This document shows, in pieces, positions 15,017 through 23,543 of a stretch of 64,000 bases of DNA. The DNA is taken from positions 1 through 64,000 of the forward strand of contig NZ_FNHI01000016.1 in the NCBI RefSeq assembly GCF_900103455.1, written 5' to 3'. The DNA is from Streptomyces wuyuanensis (GTDB lineage Bacteria > Actinomycetota > Actinomycetes > Streptomycetales > Streptomycetaceae). A program made the translations under genes and the position numbers. Positions within the stretch are counted from its first letter, which is position 1. The number at the start of each line of letters is the position of its first letter. Below the pieces are notes generated by a model. The model worked only from the letters and a program-made list of their open reading frames with translations, was not told the DNA's origin and searched no databases.

Positions 15017-17113
15017 TCACAGGCGCCGGAAGCGCAGCACGGCCGCGTCGAGGTCCCCGCGGAGGCCGGTGTGGAGCCCGTGGTGGAGGAGCACGGCGCC
15101 GCGATGGCGGCGGCCGGTGTCCCGGCACTCGTACTCCGCCGCGGGGTCGAGGCCGCGCAGCCGGAGCGGCGGCGGGCGCTCGCCGTAACGCTGGGCAGGC
15201 AGCCAGGCCAGGACCGCCACCTCGTCGCCGCGTACGTACTGCACGGCACTCAGCACGTCCTCCGGCGGGCGCAGCCGGTACAGCTCGCCGTGCTGGACGA
15301 CCGGTCTGATCTCCTTGTAGAGATCCACCCAGCCGCGCGCCTCGGCCAGCTCCGCCTCGCTCCATCCGGTGAGATCGCCGCCGATGCCGAGCACCCCGGC
15401 CATCGCGCTGACGAAGCGGAAGCGCAGCGAGCTGACCCGTCCGTTGAGTTGGACGTTCGGGCTGTCCGTGACCCAGGCGGCCATGACCCGCGCCGGGTGC
15501 AGCTGCCCGAAGCCGTGCTGGATCGCGAGCCGGTCCAGCGGATCGGTGTTGTCGGACGTCCACACCTGGTCGGTACGGGAGAGGATGCCCAGGTCGATCC
15601 GGCCGCCGCCGCCCGAGCAGGACTCGAAGGCGACCCGGGGGTGAGCGGCCCGCAGCCGGTCCAGCAGGGCGTACAGCCCGTGGACGTGCTCGACCCAGAG
15701 CCGCTGCGGGTACGGCTCCCCGGGCCAGCCGGCGTCCGTGAAACAGCGGTTGAAGTCCCACTTCACGTAGTCGACGGGGGCGGAGGACAGCAGCGCGTCG
15801 AGCTGCTCCCAGAGGTGCTCGCGGACGTCCTCGCGGGCGAGGTTCAGCACGAGCTGGTTCCGGAACTCGGTACGCGTCCGGCCCGGATGGTGCTGGACCC
15901 AGTCCGGGTGCGCCCGGTACAGGTCGCTGTCGGCGTTCACCATCTCCGGTTCGACCCAGATCCCGAACCGCATCCCGAGCGCGTGGGCCTCGTCGGCGAG
16001 CGGTTTCAGTCCCCGCGGGAAGCGGTCCGGATTCGGGGTCCAGTCTCCCAGTCCGGCCCGGTCGCTCGTCCGCCGCCCGAACCAGGCGTCGTCGACCACG
16101 AACAGCTCCACCCCCATCGCCGCCGCCCGCACCGCCAGTTCGCGCTGCTGCTCCTCGGAGATGTCGAAGCCCGTCGCCTCCCAGGAGTTGTAGAGGACGG
16201 GCCGGGAGGCCCCGGCGTCGGGCACGACATGGGCCAGCTGCCAGGCGTGCCAGGCCCGGCTGGCGGCACCGAACCCGCCGTCGCTCCACAGCCCCGCGAA
16301 CACCGGTGAGACATAGGTCTCACCGGGCCCGAGCAGCAGCAGCCCGGAGTCGTCGTGGCCCGCTCCGCCGGCGATCTGCACCTGCCCGTCGGGCAGGTAC
16401 TGGACGGCGATGCGCCAGGACCCCGACCAGCCCAGGGCGCAGCCGTACACCTCTCCCGACTCCTCCGTGGCCGCGCCGTCGTCCACGGCGACCCAAGGGA
16501 GGTGCTGGTGACCGGTGTGGCCCCGGCGCGAGCCGATCAGCTTCTCGCCGTGGGTGAGCTCGGAGCGTACGAGCCGGGACTCCGCCGCCCACCTTCCGTG
16601 GAGCTGTGAGAGACGGCGGCGGTCGCGCGGCGGGAGCGTGAAGACGGCGGCGTCGGCACGCAGCAGCTCCGGCGCGGGCCCGTCGCCGGTGCGCGTGACG
16701 GTGACCCAGCGCTCGATCACGTCGGCGTCGTCCCGCATCCGGTAGTGCAGGCCGAGCAGGAGTCCGTGCACCGGATCCTCGAAGTCGAGCCGCAGCACGT
16801 CCTCGCCGTGCCCCTCGTGGGCCGCCACGAAGCGCCACTCGGTGCCGCGGACCTCGGGGGTGCGCACGGACAGCGCCGGGCGCACGAATCGGGGGCCGCC
16901 CTCGACCGGGTACTCCTCGTGCCCGTCCAGGCGCGACTCGAAGGGCCGGTACGGCGGGAGGGGATCGGCGGCCAGTGCCTCGGCGTCGGCCGGCGCGATG
17001 CGCGGTCCCCAGTGGAGATGCAGGAGTTCGTCCCGCTCGGTGAGCAACAGTGCGTAGCTACTCTTCGTACCGGACAGAAGCCAGATCCGACCGTCGCCGA
17101 CCGTCTCGATCAT
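15017..17113 (-). CDS. alpha-galactosidase, GH36 family
   Basis: A 698-aa glycoside hydrolase with the size and domain order of GH36: an N-terminal beta-supersandwich (to about residue 300), a catalytic TIM barrel, and a short C-terminal beta domain. The nucleophile Asp lies in YVKWDFNR near 450 and the acid/base Asp in WTSDNTD near 516. The barrel opening YNSWEATGFD and the EPEMVN segment are also typical. It removes terminal alpha-1,6-galactose from melibiose or raffinose-type oligosaccharides. No signal peptide is seen, so it is intracellular. ATG start. It stands alone, with no sugar transporter beside it, and is divergent from the phosphatase gene. Confidence 0.92.
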   Translation of the reverse strand: MIETVGDGRIWLLSGTKSSYALLLTERDELLHLHWGPRIAPADAEALAADPLPPYRPFESRLDGHEEYPVEGGPRFVRPALSVRTPEVRGTEWRFVAAHEGHGEDVLRLDFEDPVHGLLLGLHYRMRDDADVIERWVTVTRTGDGPAPELLRADAAVFTLPPRDRRRLSQLHGRWAAESRLVRSELTHGEKLIGSRRGHTGHQHLPWVAVDDGAATEESGEVYGCALGWSGSWRIAVQYLPDGQVQIAGGAGHDDSGLLLLGPGETYVSPVFAGLWSDGGFGAASRAWHAWQLAHVVPDAGASRPVLYNSWEATGFDISEEQQRELAVRAAAMGVELFVVDDAWFGRRTSDRAGLGDWTPNPDRFPRGLKPLADEAHALGMRFGIWVEPEMVNADSDLYRAHPDWVQHHPGRTRTEFRNQLVLNLAREDVREHLWEQLDALLSSAPVDYVKWDFNRCFTDAGWPGEPYPQRLWVEHVHGLYALLDRLRAAHPRVAFESCSGGGGRIDLGILSRTDQVWTSDNTDPLDRLAIQHGFGQLHPARVMAAWVTDSPNVQLNGRVSSLRFRFVSAMAGVLGIGGDLTGWSEAELAEARGWVDLYKEIRPVVQHGELYRLRPPEDVLSAVQYVRGDEVAVLAWLPAQRYGERPPPLRLRGLDPAAEYECRDTGRRHRGAVLLHHGLHTGLRGDLDAAVLRFRRL

Positions 17114-17283
17114 CCAGACCCCTCAGATTCGAACAACTCCGCACATCATCGGGCGGAATTCGGCTGCACGGCAACGGCCTTGCCGGTACGGGTCGAAATA
17201 ATTGCCTGAGGAATCGATGTCGTAGTGTCAGCACCGCGCCATCGTCGGCGAGCAGCGCCGACCGCAGACACGGAGGAGCCCCC

Positions 17284-18099
17284 GTGACGCAGCAGCTGCC
17301 CCAGACCCCGTCGACCGAACCCGAGCTGTCCGGTGTGCGCAACTTCCGGGACGTGGGCGGACTGCCGACCGTGGACGGACGGCGCGTGCGGTACGGACGG
17401 CTCTTCCGCAGCGGCCATCTCGCGCACGCGACGGACACCGACGCGGCCTTCCTCTCCTCACTCGGGCTCCACACGATCTTCGACTTCCGCAACGCCGCGG
17501 ACCAGCGGCTGGAGGGCCCGGACGTCGAGCTCGCCGGGGTGCGCAACGTCAACATCCCGCTCTCCGACCCGGCCGACGGGGCCGAGTTCTGGCGGATGGT
17601 CCGGGACGGCGACCTCGACCAGCTGAAGTCGATCCTCGCCGACGGCCAGGCGGCCGGACGGATGATCGCCTCCTACCGCATGATCATCAAGGAGCGCACC
17701 GCCGAGCACAGCCGCGTGCTGCACGCGCTGGCCGAGGACAGCACGCCGGCGCTCATGCACTGCGCGGCGGGCAAGGACCGGGCCGGGCTGTCCATCGCGG
17801 TCTCGTTGCTGGCCGTGGGGGTGGAGCGGGACGCCATCGAGGCGGACTACCTCAAGTCGAACGATCCCCACCGGCGCTACAAGGTGCGCCGCAGCGACAG
17901 CTCACCGGCCGGGATGTCGCCCGAGGTGATGGAGCTGCTGAGCCCGCTGTTCGACGCCCGGGCCGAATACCTGGCCGCCGCGTTCGAGACCATGGACGAG
18001 GTCTGGGGCGGCACCGAGCGCTATCTCACGGACGGCCTCGGCCTCACGCCCGCGACGCGGGAGCGGCTCCGCGAGCGGCTGGTCGACGGAACGGTCTGA
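17284..18099 (+). CDS. tyrosine-protein phosphatase (Y_phosphatase3/PtpB-like)
   Basis: A 271-aa phosphatase of the MptpB-like lipid/tyrosine phosphatase family. The N-terminal segment NFRDVGGLPT is characteristic. The P-loop HCAAGKDRAG (159-168) holds the nucleophile Cys160 and Arg166, and the extra Lys-Asp after Gly is typical of this bacterial subfamily with dual protein and phosphoinositide activity. No signal peptide is visible. GTG at 17284 is chosen for the GGAGGA seven bases before it. It converges on the hopanoid operon, with a hairpin terminator between. Confidence 0.9.
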   Translation: MTQQLPQTPSTEPELSGVRNFRDVGGLPTVDGRRVRYGRLFRSGHLAHATDTDAAFLSSLGLHTIFDFRNAADQRLEGPDVELAGVRNVNIPLSDPADGAEFWRMVRDGDLDQLKSILADGQAAGRMIASYRMIIKERTAEHSRVLHALAEDSTPALMHCAAGKDRAGLSIAVSLLAVGVERDAIEADYLKSNDPHRRYKVRRSDSSPAGMSPEVMELLSPLFDARAEYLAAAFETMDEVWGGTERYLTDGLGLTPATRERLRERLVDGTV

Positions 18100-18191
18100 C
18101 CGCGTCCGGCGGCCCGGCCGGGAGGCGGTCCCCGGGGGCACCGGCCCGGCGGGGATGGCCCGGGCGATCACGCGCCGCCCGGTGACCGTGC

Positions 18192-18216
18192 GGGCGGCCG
18201 GAACCGCCGGCCGCCC
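18192..18216. terminator. hairpin between convergent genes
   Basis: Perfect 10-bp arms GGGCGGCCGG / CCGGCCGCCC with a 5-nt loop lie between the phosphatase gene and the end of the hopanoid operon. There is no T-tract, as is common in Streptomyces. It probably acts in both directions. Confidence 0.55.
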
Positions 18217-18231
18217 CGCTGTCCCACGGCT

Positions 18232-19617
18232 TCAGCGGTTGGCGACCGCCTGTCGCACGAGGGTCTTCCCGAAGTCCCACATCAGCCCGCTGCCGCCGTG
18301 CGCGTCGTCCATGACGGCGGTGAAGGCCTCGACGAACCGGTCGACCTCCGGCTCCCCGATGATCAGCGGCGGGATCAGCTTGATCACTTCCAGCCGGTCG
18401 CCGGAGACCTGGGTGAGGATGCGGTGCCTCTGCAGCAGGGGCACGACCACCATCTGGGCGAACAGCCCCTTGCGGGCCGCCTGCAGCATCGTCCAGCGGC
18501 TGCGGAGCTTCAGCGAGGACGGCTTCCCGAACTCGATCCCGATCATCAGCCCGCGCCCGCGGACCTCGTGGAGCAGTTCGTAGCGGTCCACGAGCGCGGC
18601 GAGCCGGGAGCGCAGCAGGTCCCCGGTGACCCGGGCATTCGCGACGACCTGCTCGTCCTCGATCACCGACAGCACGGCGAGACCGGCCGCCATGGCCTGG
18701 GCGTTGGAGCCGAAGCTCGCCGAGTGCACCAGCACCCGGTCCATCGACGAGTAGACCTTCTTGAAGATCCAGTCCTTGCCCAGGGTCGCGCCGACCGGCA
18801 CGTACCCGCCCGACAGGGCCTTGGCGACGCAGACGAGGTCGGGCTCCACCCCGTCCTCGTGCTGGTGGGCGTAGAAGTCCCCCGTCCGGCCGAGACCGGT
18901 CTGCACCTCGTCCGCGATCAGCAGCGCCCCGTGCCGGCGCAGCAGTTCCTGCGCCGCGCGCAGGAAGCCGGGCGGCGCCTCGTGCACGCCCTTGCCCTGG
19001 ATCGGCTCGACGACGAAGCCGGCCACGTCGCCGCGCGCCAGCTCACGCTCCAGCGCCGTCAGATCCCCGAGCTCCACCGCGGTGTCCGGGAGGAGCGGGG
19101 CGAAGCCGTCGCGGAAGCCCGCCTCGCCGTTGACCGACAGCGAGCCGGCCGTCAGCCCGTGGAAGGCGTGGCCGCAGTACAGGATCCTGGGCCGGCCCGT
19201 CGCGTACCGGGCGAACTTCAGGGCCGTCTCGACCGCCTCCGTACCGCTGTTGCAGAAGAAGACGCGGTCCAGGTGAGGGCTGTGGGCCAGCAGCTTCTCG
19301 GCGAGCAGTCCGGGCAGGGGCGGGCAGTCGAACCGGGTCAGATCGGCGAGGGAGGCGTCGAGCACGTCGTGGAGCGCCTTGCGGACGACGGGGTGGTGCC
19401 GGCCGAGACCCATCACCCCGAACCCGGCGAGCATGTCGAGGTAGTCGTTGCCCGCGTCGTCCCAGAAGTACGCACCCTCCCCCCGCTCGTACACCTTGTC
19501 GAAGCCGATCGTCCGGAGCATGCGCGGCAGTTGGTGGTTGAGGTGCCGGGCGTGCAGCTCGTACCGCTCACCCCCGCGTTCCGCCAGCAGCTTCGCGAGG
19601 TCGAACTCGTTGCTCAT
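18232..19617 (-). CDS. hpnO: HpnO-type class III aminotransferase (hopanoid side chain)
   Basis: A 461-aa PLP-dependent class III aminotransferase. Asp236 (ADEVQTG) contacts the PLP ring nitrogen and Lys266 (VAKALSGGY) forms the Schiff base. NSGTEAVETALK is the phosphate-binding region. At the end of a hopanoid operon such enzymes (HpnO) convert the C35 aldehyde derived from ribosylhopane to aminobacteriohopanetriol, and the Streptomyces homolog is a known part of this cluster. ATG overlaps the dxs stop as ATGA, so translation is coupled. The ornithine/acetylornithine aminotransferase alternative is less likely because of context. Confidence 0.85.
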   Translation of the reverse strand: MSNEFDLAKLLAERGGERYELHARHLNHQLPRMLRTIGFDKVYERGEGAYFWDDAGNDYLDMLAGFGVMGLGRHHPVVRKALHDVLDASLADLTRFDCPPLPGLLAEKLLAHSPHLDRVFFCNSGTEAVETALKFARYATGRPRILYCGHAFHGLTAGSLSVNGEAGFRDGFAPLLPDTAVELGDLTALERELARGDVAGFVVEPIQGKGVHEAPPGFLRAAQELLRRHGALLIADEVQTGLGRTGDFYAHQHEDGVEPDLVCVAKALSGGYVPVGATLGKDWIFKKVYSSMDRVLVHSASFGSNAQAMAAGLAVLSVIEDEQVVANARVTGDLLRSRLAALVDRYELLHEVRGRGLMIGIEFGKPSSLKLRSRWTMLQAARKGLFAQMVVVPLLQRHRILTQVSGDRLEVIKLIPPLIIGEPEVDRFVEAFTAVMDDAHGGSGLMWDFGKTLVRQAVANR

Positions 19618-21770
19618 CCGCCGGGCTCCTCGGGCTTCGGGGTGTGGGGGGCCTGCCCGGCCGTACGGGTCTGCGGGGAACGGGCCGTCCGGGTCTCAGG
19701 GGCAGGGGTCCGGGTCTCAGGCGCAGGGACCGTACGGGTCTCCGGGGCAGGGGTCCGGGTCTCAGGCGCAGGGACCGTACGGGTCTCCGTGGCCGGGGTC
19801 CGGGTCTCAGGCGCAGGGACCGTACGGGTCTCCGTGGCCGGGGTCCGGGTCTCAGGCACGGGGGCCGTACGGGTCTCCGTGGCCGGGAGTGTCTCCGGCT
19901 GCCTCCCCCTGGCGAGGGCGGCGGCGATGCGCCCGGCGATGTCCACCGGGGTCAGCCCGATGTCGGCCAGCACCTCGGCCCGCTTCGCGTGGGCGAGGAA
20001 CTCGTCGGGGATGCCGAACGTCCGCAGCGGCACGTGCACGTCGGCGTCGCGCAGCGCCTGGCCCACGGCGGACCCGACCCCGCCGGCACGGCTGTTGTCC
20101 TCGACGACCGCGACGAGACGGTGCCTGGCCGCCATGGGCGCCAGCTGCCCGTCGACGGGCTTGACCCAGCGGGGATCGACGACGGTGCACCGCAGCCCCC
20201 TGGCCTCCAGCAGCCCGGCTGCCTGCAGACAGACCGGCGCCAGCGCCCCGACCGCGACGATCAGCACTTCGGGGTCGGCGCCACGGTGCAGCACGTCCAT
20301 CCCGCCGACGCGCGCCAGCGCGGGCAGCGGCTCCCCCACGGACTCCTTGGGGAAGCGCACCACGGTCGGCGCGTCGGAGACGTCGACGGCCTCGCGGAGC
20401 TGGGCCCGCAGCTGTTCGGCGTCGCGCGGGGCGGCGATCCGGAGTCCCGGGACGACCTGGAGGATCGACATGTCCCACATGCCGTTGTGGGACGGGCCGT
20501 CGGTGCCGGTGACACCGGCCCGGTCCAGGACGAAGGTCACTCCGCACCTGTGCAGGGCGACGTCCATCAGCAGCTGGTCGAAGGCGCGGTTGAGGAACGT
20601 GGCGTAGACGGCGAAGACGGGGTGCAGTCCGCCGGCCGCGAGCCCGGCGGCGGAGGTCGCCGCGTGCTGCTCGGCGATGCCCACGTCCCACACCCGGTCG
20701 GGGAAGCGCTCGGCGAACGCCGTCAGGCCCACCGGGTGGAGCATCGCCGCGGTGATCGCCACGACGTCCGGCCGTTCCGCTCCGATGGCCGCCAGCTCGT
20801 CCCCGAACACCGAGGTCCAGGACGGGGCGCCCGCCGGGGCGAGCGGCAGGCAGGTCGCCGGGTCCATCGCGCCGACGGTGTGGAAGCGGTCGGCCTCGTC
20901 CTCGAGCGCGGGGCGGTAGCCGCGGCCCTTCTCGGTCAGGCAGTGGACCAGCACCGGCCCGTGGAAGCCCTTGGCCCGGCGCAGCGCCGACTCCACGGCG
21001 GCGATGTCGTGGCCGTCGACCGGCCCGACGTACTTCAGGCCGAGGTCCTCGAACATGCCCTGGGGCGCGACGACGTCCTTCAGGCCCTTCTTGGCCCCGT
21101 GCAGGGTCTCGTAGAGCGGCCTGCCGACGACGGGGGTGCGCTCCAGGAGGTCCTTGCCGCGCGCGAGGAAGCGCTCGTAGCCGTCGGTGGTACGCAGCGT
21201 GGCCAGGTGGCTCGCGAGGCCGCCTATGGTCGGGGCGTAGGAGCGCTCGTTGTCGTTGACGACGATGACGAGCGGGCGGTCCTCGGCGTGGGCGATGTTG
21301 TTCAGCGCCTCCCAGGCCATTCCGCCGGTGAGGGCTCCGTCGCCGATGACCGCGACGACGTGGTCGTCCCGCCCCAGGAGCTCGTTGGCCTTGGCCAGGC
21401 CGTCCGCCCAGCCGAGGACGGTCGAGGCGTGCGAGTTCTCGATGACGTCGTGCTCGGACTCGGCGCGCGAGGGGTAGCCGGACAGGCCCCCCTTGCCGCG
21501 CAGCTTGGAGAAGTCCTGACGTCCGGTCAGCAGCTTGTGGACGTAGCTCTGGTGACCGGTGTCCCAGAGGATCCGGTCGGCCGGCGAGTCGAAGACCCGG
21601 TGCAGGGCGATGGTCAGCTCGACCACGCCGAGGTTGGGTCCCAGATGGCCGCCGGTCCTGGCCACGGCCCGGACAAGGAACTCCCTGATCTCCTCGGCCA
21701 GCCCGTCGAGCTCCGCTTCCGTCAGCGCCTCGAGGTCGCGCGGCCCCCGGATGTGCTCCAGAATCGTCAC
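19614..21770 (-). CDS. dxs: 1-deoxy-D-xylulose-5-phosphate synthase with repeat tail
   Basis: A 718-aa thiamine-diphosphate enzyme that condenses pyruvate and glyceraldehyde 3-phosphate to DXP, the first step of the MEP pathway. Visible marks are the N-terminal GHLGPNLGVVELT, the TPP/Mg motif GDGALTGGMAWEALNN, the transketolase domain with DRAGVTGTDGPSHNG, and the C-terminal domain. Usual length is about 630-650 aa. The extra ~75 residues at the C-terminus are tandem 15-residue repeats rich in P, A, T, E and R, likely disordered. GTG start with GGAGAGGGGG upstream. It lies 55 bp after hpnH and is coupled to hpnO by ATGA. As a cluster copy it may boost precursor supply for hopanoids. Confidence 0.95.
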   Translation of the reverse strand: MTILEHIRGPRDLEALTEAELDGLAEEIREFLVRAVARTGGHLGPNLGVVELTIALHRVFDSPADRILWDTGHQSYVHKLLTGRQDFSKLRGKGGLSGYPSRAESEHDVIENSHASTVLGWADGLAKANELLGRDDHVVAVIGDGALTGGMAWEALNNIAHAEDRPLVIVVNDNERSYAPTIGGLASHLATLRTTDGYERFLARGKDLLERTPVVGRPLYETLHGAKKGLKDVVAPQGMFEDLGLKYVGPVDGHDIAAVESALRRAKGFHGPVLVHCLTEKGRGYRPALEDEADRFHTVGAMDPATCLPLAPAGAPSWTSVFGDELAAIGAERPDVVAITAAMLHPVGLTAFAERFPDRVWDVGIAEQHAATSAAGLAAGGLHPVFAVYATFLNRAFDQLLMDVALHRCGVTFVLDRAGVTGTDGPSHNGMWDMSILQVVPGLRIAAPRDAEQLRAQLREAVDVSDAPTVVRFPKESVGEPLPALARVGGMDVLHRGADPEVLIVAVGALAPVCLQAAGLLEARGLRCTVVDPRWVKPVDGQLAPMAARHRLVAVVEDNSRAGGVGSAVGQALRDADVHVPLRTFGIPDEFLAHAKRAEVLADIGLTPVDIAGRIAAALARGRQPETLPATETRTAPVPETRTPATETRTVPAPETRTPATETRTVPAPETRTPAPETRTVPAPETRTPAPETRTARSPQTRTAGQAPHTPKPEEPGG
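19688..19880. repeat. 45-bp tandem repeat inside dxs 3' end
   Basis: Four copies of a 45-bp unit begin at about 19711, 19756, 19801 and 19846. A partly degenerate copy lies at the left edge. Each encodes 15 residues with two ETRT elements (for example VPAPETRTPATETRT). Copy number differs by whole codons, so the frame stays open. Confidence 0.9.
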
Positions 21771-21825
21771 TCTCGGCCCCCTCTCCGATCCGTCGGACTC
21801 CGGCCGGAGGCGTCCGCCGCCGGCC

Positions 21826-22848
21826 TCACCCCCCGCTACCCGACACCGTTTCCCGCGCGGCGCGCAACGACTCCTTCAGGGAGCCCATCGTCGCCAGCAC
21901 GGCGGTCGGCTCGTAGCCGCAGTGCGCCATGCAGTTCGCGCAGCGCGGGTCCTTGCCGCGGCCGTACTTGCTCCAGTCGGTGTCCTCTACGAGTTCCTTG
22001 TACGTGGGGACGTAACCGTCGCTCATCAGATAGCAGGGGCGCTGCCAGCCGAAGAGCGAGTAGTTCGGAATCGCCCAGGCGGTGCAGGGGAAGTCGACCT
22101 TCCCCTCCAGGAAGTCCAGGAAGAGCGGGGAGTGGTTCAGGCGCCAGCGCCGCCGGTTGCCGTCGGCGAAGGCCTTCCGGAACAGCTCGCGGGTCTGCTC
22201 GACGCCGAGGAAGTGCTCCTGGTCGGGAGCCTTCTCGTAGGCGTACGCGGGAGAGATCATCATCTCGTCGACCCTGAGGTCGTCATTGAGGTAGTTCAGC
22301 ACCTCGACGATCGTCTGCGGGGTGTCGGTGTTGAAGAACGTGGAATTGGTGGTGACCCGGAAACCGCGCTCCTTGGCCTCCTTGATCGCCTCCACCGCCT
22401 CGTCGAAGACGCCCTCCTGGGCGACCGACTCGTCGTGCCGCTCGCGCAGCCCGTCGATGTGGACGGCGAAGGCGAAGTACCGCGACGGGGTGAAGCGGTC
22501 CATCTTCTTCCGCAGCAGCAAGGCGTTGGTGCACAGGAAGACGTACTTCTTCCTCGCCACCAACTGCCGTACGATCTCGTCGATCTGGGGGTGCATCAGG
22601 GGCTCGCCGCCCGCGATCGAGACCATCGGAGCACCGGACTCCAGAACGGCGCCCACGGCCTGGGCGACCGGCATCCGCTGCTTCAGGACCCCGGCCGGGT
22701 GCTGGATCTTCCCGCAGCCCTCGCACTTCAGATTGCACGCGAACAACGGCTCCAGTTCCACGATCAGCGGGAACTTCTCACGCCTGCGGAGCTTCTGTTC
22801 GAAGAGATAGGTCCCGACCCTGATGGTCTGGCGGAGCGGCATGGCCAT
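21826..22848 (-). CDS. hpnH: adenosyl-hopene transferase HpnH (radical SAM)
   Basis: A 340-aa radical SAM enzyme that joins the 5'-deoxyadenosyl radical of SAM to diploptene, giving adenosylhopane, the first step of side-chain extension. The 4Fe-4S cysteines are Cys38, Cys42 and Cys45 (CNLKCEGC), and SIAGGEPL is the SAM-binding GGE motif. A C-terminal cysteine group (CANCMAHCG) may hold another cluster or structural metal. ATG at 22848 is preferred to one 13 codons upstream because AGGAGG lies eight bases before it, inside the end of hpnG. The upstream gene ends 5 bp away. Confidence 0.93.
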   Translation of the reverse strand: MAMPLRQTIRVGTYLFEQKLRRREKFPLIVELEPLFACNLKCEGCGKIQHPAGVLKQRMPVAQAVGAVLESGAPMVSIAGGEPLMHPQIDEIVRQLVARKKYVFLCTNALLLRKKMDRFTPSRYFAFAVHIDGLRERHDESVAQEGVFDEAVEAIKEAKERGFRVTTNSTFFNTDTPQTIVEVLNYLNDDLRVDEMMISPAYAYEKAPDQEHFLGVEQTRELFRKAFADGNRRRWRLNHSPLFLDFLEGKVDFPCTAWAIPNYSLFGWQRPCYLMSDGYVPTYKELVEDTDWSKYGRGKDPRCANCMAHCGYEPTAVLATMGSLKESLRAARETVSGSGG

Positions 22849-22853
22849 CTGGC

Positions 22854-23543
22854 TCACCTCCTGGGGAGCAGCAAAGAACGGTGCCATTCATAGAAAGCGG
22901 GCAGTACGGCACGTAGGACGCGGAAAGCTGATATTCCACCGCGCACCGTGCCGATACGGACCAGCTCATGCTCTGGAGCGTCCACGACCACCCGGACGGC
23001 CGCAACCGGGCGCACCCCGGCCCTCAGGGCGCTGTGGAGCGTCGCGGCGGACTCCATGTCCACCGCGATCGCGCCGGTCGCCGCCAGCTCCGCCCGTTCC
23101 TGCCCGCGCACCACGTGGTCGGAGGCGGTGAGCGGGCCGGTGTGCACGGTCCGCCCCGGCACCGCCCTGGTCAGGGCGGCCGTCAGCACGTCCGTGGCCG
23201 TGCAGGGCGTGATGCCCCAGGGCCCGCGGGTCTCCTCGGCCACCACGACGTCGCCGGGGTGCATTCCGGGGGCCAGCCCCGCACAGAAGCCGGAGGCGAT
23301 GACCCCGGCCGCCGGGGCCGCGCCGGGAGCAGCCTCCCGGCCCTGCGTTCCGTCACCCAGCGCTCGCGCCAGCGCGCGCTCCGTGTTCTTCGGCCCCATG
23401 CCCGTTCGGAGTACGGTGACCGGGCCCGGCGCGCCGCCGCGGCCGCCCGCCCGCAGGGCCAGCCGCTCGATGCCGAGCGCACAGGCGATCAGCAGCGGCG
23501 GGACGGGGGCGTCGCCGGGCGGCGTACCCGGGGCGGACGCCAT
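22854..23543 (-). CDS. hpnG: adenosylhopane phosphorylase HpnG
   Basis: A 229-aa member of the purine nucleoside phosphorylase/MTA-SAH nucleosidase superfamily. The nucleoside-binding VDMESAAT segment (about 165-172) and the GMGPKNTERA phosphate-binding-like segment are visible. In hopanoid clusters HpnG cleaves adenine from adenosylhopane to give (phospho)ribosylhopane. The ATG starts immediately after the TGA of shc (no gap), and its own end contains the ribosome binding site of hpnH, so the three genes are tightly coupled. Confidence 0.88.
   Translation of the reverse strand: MASAPGTPPGDAPVPPLLIACALGIERLALRAGGRGGAPGPVTVLRTGMGPKNTERALARALGDGTQGREAAPGAAPAAGVIASGFCAGLAPGMHPGDVVVAEETRGPWGITPCTATDVLTAALTRAVPGRTVHTGPLTASDHVVRGQERAELAATGAIAVDMESAATLHSALRAGVRPVAAVRVVVDAPEHELVRIGTVRGGISAFRVLRAVLPAFYEWHRSLLLPRR

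Noticed and set aside
17202..17228. Promoter TTGCCT / TAGTGT before the phosphatase gene
   Set aside because: The 15-nt spacer is too short for a confident vegetative promoter.
18298..22277. Large plus-strand open frames across hpnO and dxs
   Set aside because: They are antisense shadows caused by third-position GC in the minus-strand genes, with no known domains.
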